Shown: positions 27,168 through 36,077 of the stretch, one piece after another
How the letters are laid out: each line of letters opens with the position of its first letter
How positions within the stretch are numbered: the first letter of the stretch is position 1
Assembly: GCF_024606225.1 (NCBI RefSeq)
Contig: NZ_JAGRPU010000049.1
Span: 1-37,582 of the forward strand
Reading direction: 5' to 3'
DNA from: Endozoicomonas sp. ISHI1
GTDB lineage: Bacteria; Pseudomonadota; Gammaproteobacteria; Pseudomonadales; Endozoicomonadaceae
Length of the DNA stretch: 37,582 bases
Notes under the pieces: model-generated
What the model was told of the DNA's origin: nothing
Database searches by the model: none
Seen by the model: only the letters and a program-made list of their open reading frames with translations
Translations under genes and position numbers: made by a program

Positions 27168-27190
27168 CTTTTACGCCAATGACGGAAAAG
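27168..27190 (+). repeat. ACGCCAATGACGG hairpin, copy 1
   Basis: CTTTT and AAAAG flank the constant 13-base loop ACGCCAATGACGG. Two further copies with other complementary arms lie at 27460-27484 and 27614-27636. All three stand next to a CAGGACAAGGG segment. Confidence 0.7.
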
Positions 27191-27369
27191 TACACAGGAC
27201 AAGGGGTCAATAACCATCCTCTCTACTGAGGGCAACGGAGTAACTAACAACTCCTTACTTCCACTCCTTACTTCCACTCCTTCATAAGAGAGCAGGAGAT
27301 AGGAGTAATAAAGGGGGAGTAATAAAGGGAGTAATAAAGGGGAACCAGAAGGGGAACCAACAGACAACC

Positions 27370-27672
27370 ATGTCTCACATTGAGATAGCTAAGCTTGCTG
27401 GGAAACGTCCTGATACAGTTAAGAAATCTATGGAACGCTTGCAGGACAAGGGTTTAATTAGCTTCACGCCAATGACGGAAAGCTGCTTAAAGACAAACAG
27501 AGCTATCAACGCCTACCACGTAAACCAGCGTGATTCATACGTCGTCATGGCTCAAGTGTCCCCTGAGTTCACCGCTAAACTTGTTGATCGCTGGCAGGAC
27601 AAGGGGTTAATCCAACTTACGCCAATGACGGAAGTTCACAGGCGTTATTTCCTACACTCAAATTTAGGATAG
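27370..27672 (+). CDS. Rha-like phage regulator
   Basis: 100 residues. The start MSHIEIAKLAGKRPDTVKKS and the segment RDSYVVMAQVSPEFTAKLVDRWQ match the Rha family of phage regulators, which have a winged-helix N-terminus. The protein is short. Two nearly identical insertions, QDKGLISFTPMTE and QDKGLIQLTPMTE, correspond to DNA copies of the ACGCCAATGACGG hairpin and its flank, one in the middle and one near the end. So a repeat has spread into the frame without breaking it. The start ATG follows GGGGAACCAGAA repeats; no close ribosome binding site is present. Confidence 0.6.
   Translation: MSHIEIAKLAGKRPDTVKKSMERLQDKGLISFTPMTESCLKTNRAINAYHVNQRDSYVVMAQVSPEFTAKLVDRWQDKGLIQLTPMTEVHRRYFLHSNLG
27460..27484 (+). 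repeat. ACGCCAATGACGG hairpin, copy 2
   Basis: AGCTT and AAGCT flank the constant loop, with one extra unpaired base on each side. It lies in frame within the Rha-like gene. Confidence 0.65.
27614..27636 (+). repeat. ACGCCAATGACGG hairpin, copy 3
   Basis: AACTT and AAGTT flank the constant loop directly. It lies in frame near the 3' end of the Rha-like gene. Confidence 0.65.
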
Positions 27673-27700
27673 GAATACTGGTAGGAGTTGGAATCAACCG

Positions 27701-27861
27701 CCCCAGATTTGGGGGCATCTACGTTTGTAGAGATATTCAAAATATGCTGTCTCAACTTAACTCCTCAGATTTGAGGGCTCCTACGTTTGTAGAGATATTA
27801 ACTCCATGCTAGACAAGCTCGGAATAGAACAATCCAAATTTGGATCGTACTACGTTTGTAG
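27701..27861 (+). repeat. Three double hairpins with variable first and constant second stem
   Basis: Each copy has a 14-base variable palindrome, exactly four bases, then the constant hairpin CTACGTTTGTAG. Variable parts: CCCCAGATTTGGGG (27701-27714), CCTCAGATTTGAGG (27763-27776) and ATCCAAATTTGGAT (27832-27845). Constant parts start at 27719, 27781 and 27850. The arms change together between copies (CCCC/GGGG, CCTC/GAGG, ATCC/GGAT). AGATATT follows copies 1 and 2. Confidence 0.85.
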
Positions 27862-27992
27862 AGGGAACACATACATTGAATACCTCCCGTACCCCTGCAC
27901 GTAGTACTGAAGGAACTCAAAAGGGAACCTACTTGAGGTCGGCATACACCTCCCTTTTAGATTTACCTGAGAGAACCAAGGGTTTTCTCTGA

Positions 27993-28076
27993 GGGGAACC
28001 AGAAGGGGAACCAGAAGGGGAACCAGAAGGGGAACCAGAAGGGGAACCACCAGCCAAACCACCAGCCAAACCACCA
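27993..28076 (+). repeat. 12-bp GGGGAACCAGAA array
   Basis: Four perfect copies of GGGGAACCAGAA, one GGGGAACCACCA and two GCCAAACCACCA. Further units of the first type occur at 27339-27359, just before the Rha-like start. Confidence 0.9.
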
Positions 28077-28294
28077 GCACCCCTTGGATATTTTTACCAC
28101 AAATTTCTGAGCCCTTTCTTTATATATAGCGGCTGGCTGAATGTCCCCGTAGGCCAAAGCCAAAGGCCGCCCCTACCCTTACTTACTTCTTTGTAATATG
28201 AGGAGTAATTAATCCTTCTCCTTCCCTCTCCTTCCCTCTCCTTCTACCTTCTCCTTCCCTCTCCTTCTCCTGTATCACTAGGGTACACCCTTGA

Positions 28295-28400
28295 GTCACA
28301 CTGACAGTGACACACTTAACACACAAATAGATGTAACAATAGAGTTGCTTTTGATAATGACACACGTATAATGCCGAAAGTCTAAAGCCTAATGACACAC
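28295..28400 (+). promoter_or_regulatory. TGACACAC repeats upstream of the serine recombinase
   Basis: TGACACAC occurs at 28308, 28358 and 28393, all in the same orientation, and GTCAC/GTGAC form a small inverted repeat at 28295-28311. Resolvases often bind repeated sites beside their own gene, so this is a candidate res or operator region; no experiment is implied. Confidence 0.4.
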
Positions 28401-28419
28401 TGATAAGGTACACACAGCA

Positions 28420-28977
28420 ATGTCTGAAGCAGCATATATACGAGTCTCAAGCACTGACCAGAACACAGAGAGACAATACGAGATAGTTAAAGAAGTAGGG
28501 GAAGGAGTGAAAGTATTTGAGGATAAATGCAGCGGAAGCACAACCAATAGACCAGCTTTAGATGATCTTAGGAACTGGCTAAGAGAAGGAGACACAGTAC
28601 ACGTCCACAGCATTGATAGAATGGCTAGAGACTTGTTAGACCTTCAGAGCCTTGTTAATGAGTTTAATGAGAAGGGAGTTACTGTAGTGTTTCATAAGGA
28701 GAGTCTTACCTTCTCCTCTAACAAGAATGATTCAATGTCAAAGCTCATGCTTCAAATCTTTGGGGCTGTAGCTGAGTTCGAGAGAGCAAGGATTAAAGAT
28801 AGACAGGCTGAAGGGATAGCCAAGGCGAAAGCTAAAGGAGTCTACAAAGGCCGTAAGCAATCAGTCGATAGGGATAGAGTAAGGGAGTTGAAAGCTGGTG
28901 GTATGGGAGCTACTGATATTGCAAAGGAGCTAGGGATAGCCCGAAAGACTGTCTATAGATGTCTACAGAGTGCTTGA
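28420..28977 (+). CDS. Serine recombinase (resolvase/invertase family)
   Basis: 185 residues, the standard size of small serine recombinases. The catalytic serine is S10 in AYIRVSSTDQN. Other family marks are CSGSTTNRPALDDL, VHSIDRMARDLLDL, and FGAVAEFERARIKDRQAEGI, which starts the long E helix. The C-terminal helix-turn-helix is MGATDIAKELGIARKTVYRC. Such enzymes resolve dimers or invert segments. It is the last gene of the element, 142 bases from attR. No ribosome binding site precedes its ATG. Confidence 0.9.
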   Translation: MSEAAYIRVSSTDQNTERQYEIVKEVGEGVKVFEDKCSGSTTNRPALDDLRNWLREGDTVHVHSIDRMARDLLDLQSLVNEFNEKGVTVVFHKESLTFSSNKNDSMSKLMLQIFGAVAEFERARIKDRQAEGIAKAKAKGVYKGRKQSVDRDRVRELKAGGMGATDIAKELGIARKTVYRCLQSA

Positions 28978-29062
28978 GGAAGTGCCTTCATAACTGACAA
29001 TATTTTTGCCTACATCTTTGAATATCAGTGAAAACAGTTTCATTGTATAGTTTCACTGCAAG

Positions 29063-29076
29063 CCAGTAATACCAAG
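29063..29076 (+). repeat. Candidate integrase arm site, right
   Basis: CCAGTAATACCAAG, identical to 21376-21389 and in the same orientation. It lies just before the ribosome binding site of the native integrase start. Confidence 0.55.
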
Positions 29077-29086
29077 AGGTTTAGTC

Positions 29087-29215
29087 ATGGACAACGCTGA
29101 CAACAACGATGCCTACACAATATTAAGGAATTATACTGCTGGCTTGCAGGTTTCAAGAATTTTTATTTACAGCAACGAAAGCCCCGGCCCACAATCACTG
29201 ACAAGTACATCATGA
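29087..29215 (+). CDS. Native integrase start fused to a degS leader frame
   Basis: ATG 29087 follows AGAGG at seven bases and reads MDNADNNDAYT, then ILRNYT across the att core, in the same frame as the integrase at attL. In the excised circle this would continue into VKNEKSSN and the whole integrase (about 457 residues). In the integrated state it instead runs 25 chromosomal codons and stops at TGA 29213-29215, overlapping the degS start as ATGA. So this 42-codon hybrid frame could couple translation to degS. Confidence 0.7.
   Translation: MDNADNNDAYTILRNYTAGLQVSRIFIYSNESPGPQSLTSTS
29120..29136 (+). repeat. attR core, 17-bp direct repeat
   Basis: ATATTAAGGAATTATAC, identical to attL at 21342-21358 and in the same phase relative to its reading frame. 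It lies 75 bases before the degS start. Confidence 0.85.
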
Positions 29216-30339
29216 AAAAACTTCTCAACCAGCTCATCTACCCCGCCCTGTCAGGCCTGATTGTGGCCTTGCTGGCGATATTGTTTGCTCCGAACTGGCT
29301 GGGCCTGCCCCAACTGAATTTCAATAATGTGCTCAACAGGAGTGAACAACTCTTGGGCATTGGCGAGATTTCCTATAGCTCGGCAGTCAAGATAGCAGCA
29401 CCTGCAGTGGTCAACATTGCTACCGCCACATTGGTCGATGAATCCAGCCGCTCGAGAATGCCCAAGAGCCCCTTCACAGAAAATAATCTTGGCAGAGCCA
29501 AGGTAGAAACCAGCCTTGGCTCCGGAGTCATCATCAGCCCTGACGGCTACTTGCTGACCAACAATCACGTTATCGAAGGCGCCGACCGAATTGTGGCTGT
29601 ACTGAAAGATGGTAGGGAAGAATCTGCAGCGATTGTCGGCAGGGACCCGGAGACGGACCTTGCGGTACTGAAAATAGATCTAAACGATTTACCCAGCCTG
29701 AATCTTGTTGACTCTGGTCAAAACGAAGTGGGGGACGTCGTTCTGGCGATTGGTAACCCCTTTGGACTGGGGCAAACAGTCACCATGGGGATCATCAGTG
29801 CAACTGGCAGGAATGACCTCAGCCTCAATACTTATGAAGATTTTATTCAGACCGATGCCGCCATCAACGTGGGTAACTCAGGAGGGGCTCTGATCAGCGC
29901 CCGTGGTGAACTGCTGGGCATTAACACGCTGTTGTTTTCCAGAGGTGGAGGTAATGAAGGCGTTGGCTTTGCTATTCCCTCCAGCATGGCTCGATTTGTC
30001 ACTCAGTCCATCATCAAGTACGGTCGGGTTGTGCGGGGTTGGCTAGGCATAGAATCACAACCGCTTACCAGCCGGTTGGCAGAAGCTTACGGTGTCGAAA
30101 GCAATGCCGGCATTTTGATTTCAGGTGTCTACGACAATGGTCCTGCAGATATGGCCGGTCTGAAACGCGGAGACATTCTGATAGCCATCAATAACATCAA
30201 TACCAGCGATGGCAGGAAAGTCATGAATATGGTGGCCCAGGAACCACCGGGGAGTGAAGTGACCTTGCAGATTCTGCGTAATAACCAACCTCTTGAAATG
30301 AAAGCGGTTGTCGCTACACGACCCAACATGGTCAACTGA
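29212..30339 (+). CDS. degS: Periplasmic site-1 protease DegS/AlgW
   Basis: 375 residues. An N-terminal membrane anchor (about 10-28) places the protease in the periplasm. The catalytic triad is H119 (TNNHVIEG), D149 (PETDLAVL) and S223 (VGNSGGAL). A single PDZ domain follows from about residue 275. One PDZ and the anchor separate it from DegP. In relatives it cuts the anti-sigma factor RseA/MucA when misfolded outer-membrane proteins bind the PDZ, starting the sigma-E response. The inserted element has replaced the DNA upstream of its start, so its expression may now depend on the element. Confidence 0.93.
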   Translation: MKKLLNQLIYPALSGLIVALLAILFAPNWLGLPQLNFNNVLNRSEQLLGIGEISYSSAVKIAAPAVVNIATATLVDESSRSRMPKSPFTENNLGRAKVETSLGSGVIISPDGYLLTNNHVIEGADRIVAVLKDGREESAAIVGRDPETDLAVLKIDLNDLPSLNLVDSGQNEVGDVVLAIGNPFGLGQTVTMGIISATGRNDLSLNTYEDFIQTDAAINVGNSGGALISARGELLGINTLLFSRGGGNEGVGFAIPSSMARFVTQSIIKYGRVVRGWLGIESQPLTSRLAEAYGVESNAGILISGVYDNGPADMAGLKRGDILIAINNINTSDGRKVMNMVAQEPPGSEVTLQILRNNQPLEMKAVVATRPNMVN

Positions 30340-30346
30340 TTGAGGA

Positions 30347-30919
30347 TTATCCTATAAATATCAGCAAAATCATGGTACCGATAACACCGGCAAAAAAGGT
30401 ACCCACATAAGCCACACCCGACCAAAGCCATTCATCATAATTGGTATGGTAACGTTTCAATATTTCCGGGGTTACAGGCTGGAGTCTGGTCAGATCATCC
30501 AACAGCATATGGTTGAACTGCCTGCCACCAATACTCTCAAAGCGATCCTGCTTTGTCACTTCCACCTCGACGATCAAAGCCTGCTTTTTATAACCACTGC
30601 CTAGCTTATAATGGCTCCAAACCAGCTTGCCATCTGTTTTTTTCCGAAGATTTATTCCGAAATGAGCAATATGGGTCAGATGTTCCAGAGGAAGAAACTG
30701 TTCCACAAAAGCATCGTGATAATAGACACAGTCCGAATGGCATGATGTGGAAAACCAAAGCCACTTTTCATAATCATTCTGTTCAACCGTCACACACACT
30801 TTTGTTCCAGATGAGTGACAAACGGCTTCTGTTTTGGAAGACCCCAGAGCCCAACCATTGAGACACATTAAAATCAGATATAAACCCACAAACAATGCCC
30901 CCCGAACTATCCTGCACAT
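30347..30919 (-). CDS. Hypothetical membrane-anchored protein
   Basis: 190 residues, no family recognised. An N-terminal hydrophobic segment (VGLYLILMCLNGWALG) may be a signal peptide. The middle contains four Cys (CHSSGTKVC, CHSDC) that could form disulfides in the periplasm. A C-terminal helix (VGTFFAGVIGTMILLIFIG) ends the protein. The start follows AGAGG. It is convergent with degS; only 7 bp separate the two stops. Confidence 0.65.
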   Translation of the reverse strand: MCRIVRGALFVGLYLILMCLNGWALGSSKTEAVCHSSGTKVCVTVEQNDYEKWLWFSTSCHSDCVYYHDAFVEQFLPLEHLTHIAHFGINLRKKTDGKLVWSHYKLGSGYKKQALIVEVEVTKQDRFESIGGRQFNHMLLDDLTRLQPVTPEILKRYHTNYDEWLWSGVAYVGTFFAGVIGTMILLIFIG

Positions 30920-30989
30920 GCTTGCCTCTATTTATTCAGCTGAGAGTGACAAACATAGCAGGTGCCAAGCTTATCTGATCATTTTCCAG

Positions 30990-31682
30990 TTATATCGTCA
31001 GTGCCTGTTTTGCTGCACGATTCAACAGAAAGAGGAGCCCACCGACGGACACAACAATCAGCAGCATTACCAACCAGCTTGACTCCGGCACTGATAACTC
31101 GCCATTCATCAGTGAAATAATGTCGTGAGCTTTGATGCCCAACCAGATGGAAAAAAGTGTTCTGGGAAGCATGCCAAAAAAACCACCCAGCAGGAAAACC
31201 GAAAACGAAATATTCAGTGCGGGCATTAAAAGGTTCATTAATGCAAAAGGCAGAACGGGCGAAAGCCTGATCAGAAACATCAGGCTCCAACCACTGGCAT
31301 TCAGGGTTTCCAGTGTTTTTTTGACCCGTGGGTTGTTTTGAATGGATTGCATCAGGTGTCCACCATCCAGGAGTACACCTACCCAGTAGCCCATTGCTGA
31401 AGCCAACAAATAGGCTGGCAACATATAGAGGATGGCATCCCAGCCCAGAAAAAAACCTGCTAGCATTGCAACAAAAGTACTGGGAGTCAGAGCCAGAGCC
31501 ATGGTCGCAGCACTCAATAGAAAGAAAGGGAACCATTGCCCAATACTTAGATCGGATAGATCAGTCTGGTACCGGATTAACACCGAGGCCGCCCAGGAAC
31601 TGAATAGCAATGGTACAGTGCTGAGGATAACCGCTCCGATAACAGACTTTTTGCTTACCCCGAGAATGAATGAAAATGACAT
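30990..31682 (-). CDS. TVP38/TMEM64 (VTT domain) membrane protein
   Basis: 230 residues with about six membrane helices. The VTT-domain marks are visible: FVAMLAGFFLGW, then RLSPVLPFALMNLLMPALNI, and a C-terminal SIWLGIKAHD. Relatives act as lipid scramblases or DedA-type transporters; the substrate here is unknown. It starts 16 bases after the hisD stop and has only a weak ribosome binding site, so it is probably translated from the his mRNA. Confidence 0.8.
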   Translation of the reverse strand: MSFSFILGVSKKSVIGAVILSTVPLLFSSWAASVLIRYQTDLSDLSIGQWFPFFLLSAATMALALTPSTFVAMLAGFFLGWDAILYMLPAYLLASAMGYWVGVLLDGGHLMQSIQNNPRVKKTLETLNASGWSLMFLIRLSPVLPFALMNLLMPALNISFSVFLLGGFFGMLPRTLFSIWLGIKAHDIISLMNGELSVPESSWLVMLLIVVSVGGLLFLLNRAAKQALTI

Positions 31683-31698
31683 ACCAAGAGTCGATGCT

Positions 31699-33003
31699 TC
31701 ATTTCTTGATACGATATTCCGCTGAACGGGCGTGAGCTGTCAGAAATTCTCCTCGCGCCAGCACAGAGGCTACTTTACCCATTTCTGAAGCCCCTTCGGA
31801 TGAAAAATGAATCAGAGAAGATCGCTTCTGGAAATCATAAACCCCCAGCGGGGAGGAAAAACGCGCAGTACCGGAGGTAGGCAATACATGATTCGGACCG
31901 GCACAATAATCACCCAAGGCTTCGGCTGTGTAACGACCCATAAAAATAGCACCGGCATGACGGATATCAGACAACAGAGCCTGAGGATTTTCTACTGATA
32001 ACTCGAGGTGTTCAGGAGCGATTCGGTTGGTGACGTCACAGGCGGCTTTCATATTCGGAACATGGATCATAATGCCTCTGTTGTTCAGCGATTCTGCAAT
32101 AATCTTCTTACGCTCCATGTCGGGCAGCAATCGACGCATACTTGCTATAACCTGATCAAGAAAAAACTGATCCGGAGACACCAGAATCGCCTGAGCGTCT
32201 TCGTCGTGCTCAGCCTGAGAAAACAGATCCATAGCAATCCAGTCCGGATCTGTACGACCATCGCAGACTATCATAATTTCAGATGGACCTGCGATCATAT
32301 CGATACCTACCTGACCAAACACTTCACGCTTAGCGGTGGCAACATAGATATTGCCAGGGCCAACGATCTTGTCCACGCCGGGAACGGTTTCAGTACCATA
32401 GGCAAGAGCGGCTACAGCCTGGGCCCCACCTATGGTAAACACTTTCTTGACGCCAGCAACAGCGGCAGCGGCAAGCACCATGTCATTGACGACACCATCC
32501 GGTGTGGGCACCACCATAACAATTTCTTTTACGCCAGCAACATGAGCCGGGATGGCATTCATCATAACGCATGAAGGGTAGGCAGCCTTGCCTCCCGGCA
32601 CATAAAGACCTACACGATCCATAGGCAACACTTGTTGCCCAAGCAGGGTTCCATCCTCTTCTTCGTAAGTCCAGGAAGATTGCATTTGACGCTCGTGATA
32701 GCTTCTGATTCTTTTAGCAGCAACTTCCAGAGCCTTTCTCTGTTCCTGCGGGATGGTTTCCAGTGCCTTCTGTAGCTGCTCTTCCCCCAGAGTAAGATCC
32801 GCCATACCAGAAACGGAAAGGCGATCAAATCGATGGGTAAACTCTACCAGAGCCTCATCACCACGGGAGCGCACTTCGGCAATGATATGCTTAACACGAT
32901 GCTGAACCTCTTCATCAGAGACACTTTCCCAGGCCAGCAGCCGATCCAGCTGCTCATTGAAATCCTGATTTTCGTAGCTCAGTTGTACAGGATTTACCGT
33001 CAT
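31699..33003 (-). CDS. hisD: Histidinol dehydrogenase
   Basis: 434 residues, full length. It oxidises histidinol in two NAD+ steps to histidine, the last step of the pathway. Zinc and catalytic residues are visible in [14 protein letters not shown], together with [35 protein letters not shown] and [17 protein letters not shown] site precedes the ATG. In Pseudomonas, hisC lies between hisD and algW; it is not here. Confidence 0.95.
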   Translation of the reverse strand: MTVNPVQLSYENQDFNEQLDRLLAWESVSDEEVQHRVKHIIAEVRSRGDEALVEFTHRFDRLSVSGMADLTLGEEQLQKALETIPQEQRKALEVAAKRIRSYHERQMQSSWTYEEEDGTLLGQQVLPMDRVGLYVPGGKAAYPSCVMMNAIPAHVAGVKEIVMVVPTPDGVVNDMVLAAAAVAGVKKVFTIGGAQAVAALAYGTETVPGVDKIVGPGNIYVATAKREVFGQVGIDMIAGPSEIMIVCDGRTDPDWIAMDLFSQAEHDEDAQAILVSPDQFFLDQVIASMRRLLPDMERKKIIAESLNNRGIMIHVPNMKAACDVTNRIAPEHLELSVENPQALLSDIRHAGAIFMGRYTAEALGDYCAGPNHVLPTSGTARFSSPLGVYDFQKRSSLIHFSSEGASEMGKVASVLARGEFLTAHARSAEYRIKK

Positions 33004-33110
33004 CGTATTACTCCGTCACTCTTTTTTACCATGAACTTTTTACCACGAAAGCTGCCATGAAAACCCTTTTATCCGGGATTGAGGCAAAAAACGTTCATCA
33101 GTCATGGCTG

Positions 33111-33755
33111 TTAATAGGTTTGTGCGTCTACTGCAGCTCTCAACTGCTGAATCAGTGCATTAATGGCTTCAAACTTCACTTTCATGGAAGCTCTGTTTAC
33201 AACCAGTCTGGAGGATACGTGAGTGATCAATTCTTTTGGCTCCAGCCCGTTGGCCCTCAGAGTATTACCGGTATCAACGACATCAATAATGGTATCTGCC
33301 AGACCCACCAGCGGTGCCAGCTCCATAGACCCGTAAAGTTTGATTACATCAGCCTGACGCCCCTGAGAGGCGTAGTAGCGTCTGGCGACATTCACAAACT
33401 TGGTCGCTACTTTGACCCGACCGGTTGTCGGCTCTTCATGCCCTTTTTTACCCGCAGTCATCAGCTTGCATTGGGCAATCTGCAAGTCCAAAGGCTCATA
33501 AAGCTCTGTCGATCCATGTTCCAGTAACACATCTTTTCCCGCCACCCCCACATCAGCAGCACCGTACTCAACATAAGTGGGTACGTCACTGGCTCTGACA
33601 ATCAAAAGGTTGACGTCTGGATGAGTGGTAGAAATAACCAGCTTCCTGCTCTTGGCAGGGTCTTCAGCTAACTCAATACCCGCCTCCTTAAGCAGTGGCA
33701 GCGTATCTTTAAGTATGCGCCCTTTGGAAAGCGCTATTGTGATCTGGCTAGACAT
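33111..33755 (-). CDS. hisG: ATP phosphoribosyltransferase, short form
   Basis: 214 residues, the short form that lacks the C-terminal regulatory domain and usually works with HisZ. It joins ATP and PRPP in the first step of histidine synthesis. Motifs: [28 protein letters not shown], and the PRPP loop [23 protein letters not shown] is easily recognised. It precedes hisD on the same strand with a gap of about 110 bp. Confidence 0.94.
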   Translation of the reverse strand: MSSQITIALSKGRILKDTLPLLKEAGIELAEDPAKSRKLVISTTHPDVNLLIVRASDVPTYVEYGAADVGVAGKDVLLEHGSTELYEPLDLQIAQCKLMTAGKKGHEEPTTGRVKVATKFVNVARRYYASQGRQADVIKLYGSMELAPLVGLADTIIDVVDTGNTLRANGLEPKELITHVSSRLVVNRASMKVKFEAINALIQQLRAAVDAQTY

Positions 33756-33956
33756 CTGGGACAGGCTTCCTTCGCGTTAAGTGGGGTAGTTTACACCAAA
33801 CAGAACATGACGTGAGTGTTAGACTGCCGTACCGACAGGGAGTTTTTATACTTTTATGAGAGAAAAAGATTCAGAACTGATCTAACAAGATCAGGGGATA
33901 GCTGGAAGCTTCCCCTGACACATGACCGCCATAAGTTTTTCGGGTTCAGGAGACTA

Positions 33957-35484
<1,528 letters not shown>

Positions 35485-35718
35485 GCATTCACCTCTCAAA
35501 ACAGGCATGAACCGGATAAAAGCCGTCTCACGCCTCAAAAGCATAAACACAAAAACACCACCCAACAGTGGTATTTCCATGAAAAAATCCAACAGCCATT
35601 CAACAAGCCTGTGCTCGCCGTACATGCTTGCGGGCAAATCGATGAATCATATCGGACATTGACTGCACTGACCAGTCCCAAAGGGGACTGGCAGCCAAAA
35701 GACTGCAATTACGTTCAA

Positions 35719-36036
35719 TCAGGAAGTGGGGCAAGTACTTTCCTGCAAAATGGGTGCTATTCCACAGACCTTGGCCAGGGCAGCAAGCTCCTCCGGCATA
35801 TCAGAGAGGCAGAGATGCCCGCCCTTACTCTGAGCCAGCCTGATCCAGGACAGACAGACAGAAAGGGTTGAGCTATCTCCTTTTAGCAGTTCTCCAAGAC
35901 TGACTCTCAGGACACCTCCGGGAGCTATGTCCTCTTCCAACAGTCTACGTCCCTCACTCTCCACTTCGACAGCATTATCAACATTGACAATCCCGCGAAG
36001 TGAAAACTGCCCTGGCGCCAATCGTTCAAGCTGCAT
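35719..36036 (-). CDS. mlaB: STAS-domain protein MlaB
   Basis: 105 residues forming one STAS domain (LRVSLGELLKGDSSTLSVCL, SDMPEELAALAKVCG). MlaB binds the ATPase MlaF and supports the MlaFEDB lipid transporter in the inner membrane, which maintains outer-membrane asymmetry. It follows mlaC with a gap of about 40 bp. Confidence 0.85.
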   Translation of the reverse strand: MQLERLAPGQFSLRGIVNVDNAVEVESEGRRLLEEDIAPGGVLRVSLGELLKGDSSTLSVCLSWIRLAQSKGGHLCLSDMPEELAALAKVCGIAPILQESTCPTS

Positions 36037-36077
36037 AATTTGAATTCCTGAATGCTCACAGTAAAAAATTGACCAGA

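Larger units (their letters stand above)
26548..27369. other. Non-coding stretch with hairpins and dispersed repeats
   Basis: The frames here are readings of repeats. It contains hairpin copies 5-8, a CACTCCTA/TAGGAGTG inverted repeat near 26795-26845, the second GGAGTAATAAAG block, copy B of the 113-bp repeat, an 11-bp CTATAAGGGTT array near 27040-27070, and the first ACGCCAATGACGG hairpin. Confidence 0.55.
27862..28419. other. Non-coding stretch before the serine recombinase
   Basis: It holds a 12-bp array, a pyrimidine-rich tract of CTCCTTCCCT units at 28213-28270, a small GGCC/GGCC hairpin near 28153-28169, and three TGACACAC motifs close to the recombinase start. No gene is supported. 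Confidence 0.5.
21342..29136 (+). mobile_element. Integrated phage-like element of about 7.8 kb
   Basis: The element splits the nif3-degS gap and is bounded by a 17-bp perfect direct repeat. Its cargo is a tyrosine integrase, GIY-YIG-like protein, AntA-type antirepressor, HTH protein, Rha-like regulator and serine recombinase, all on the plus strand. There is no capsid, tail, conjugation or recognisable replication gene, so it could be a satellite, a decayed prophage or a minimal integrative element. Its codon use and repeat content are unlike the flanks: about half is non-coding, with many 10-12 bp tandem arrays and several hairpin families. Confidence 0.85.
29056..29149. repeat. 11-bp inverted repeat across attR
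   Basis: CTGCAAGCCAG (29056-29066) and CTGGCTTGCAG (29139-29149) are perfect inverted copies. The left one is element DNA and the right one is chromosomal, outside the core, so they meet only in the integrated state. Confidence 0.6.

Noticed and set aside
27071-27367. 98-codon minus-strand frame with Leu/Pro repeats
   Set aside because: It is the reverse reading of GGAGTAATAAAG and CTATAAGGG repeats, with no start signal.
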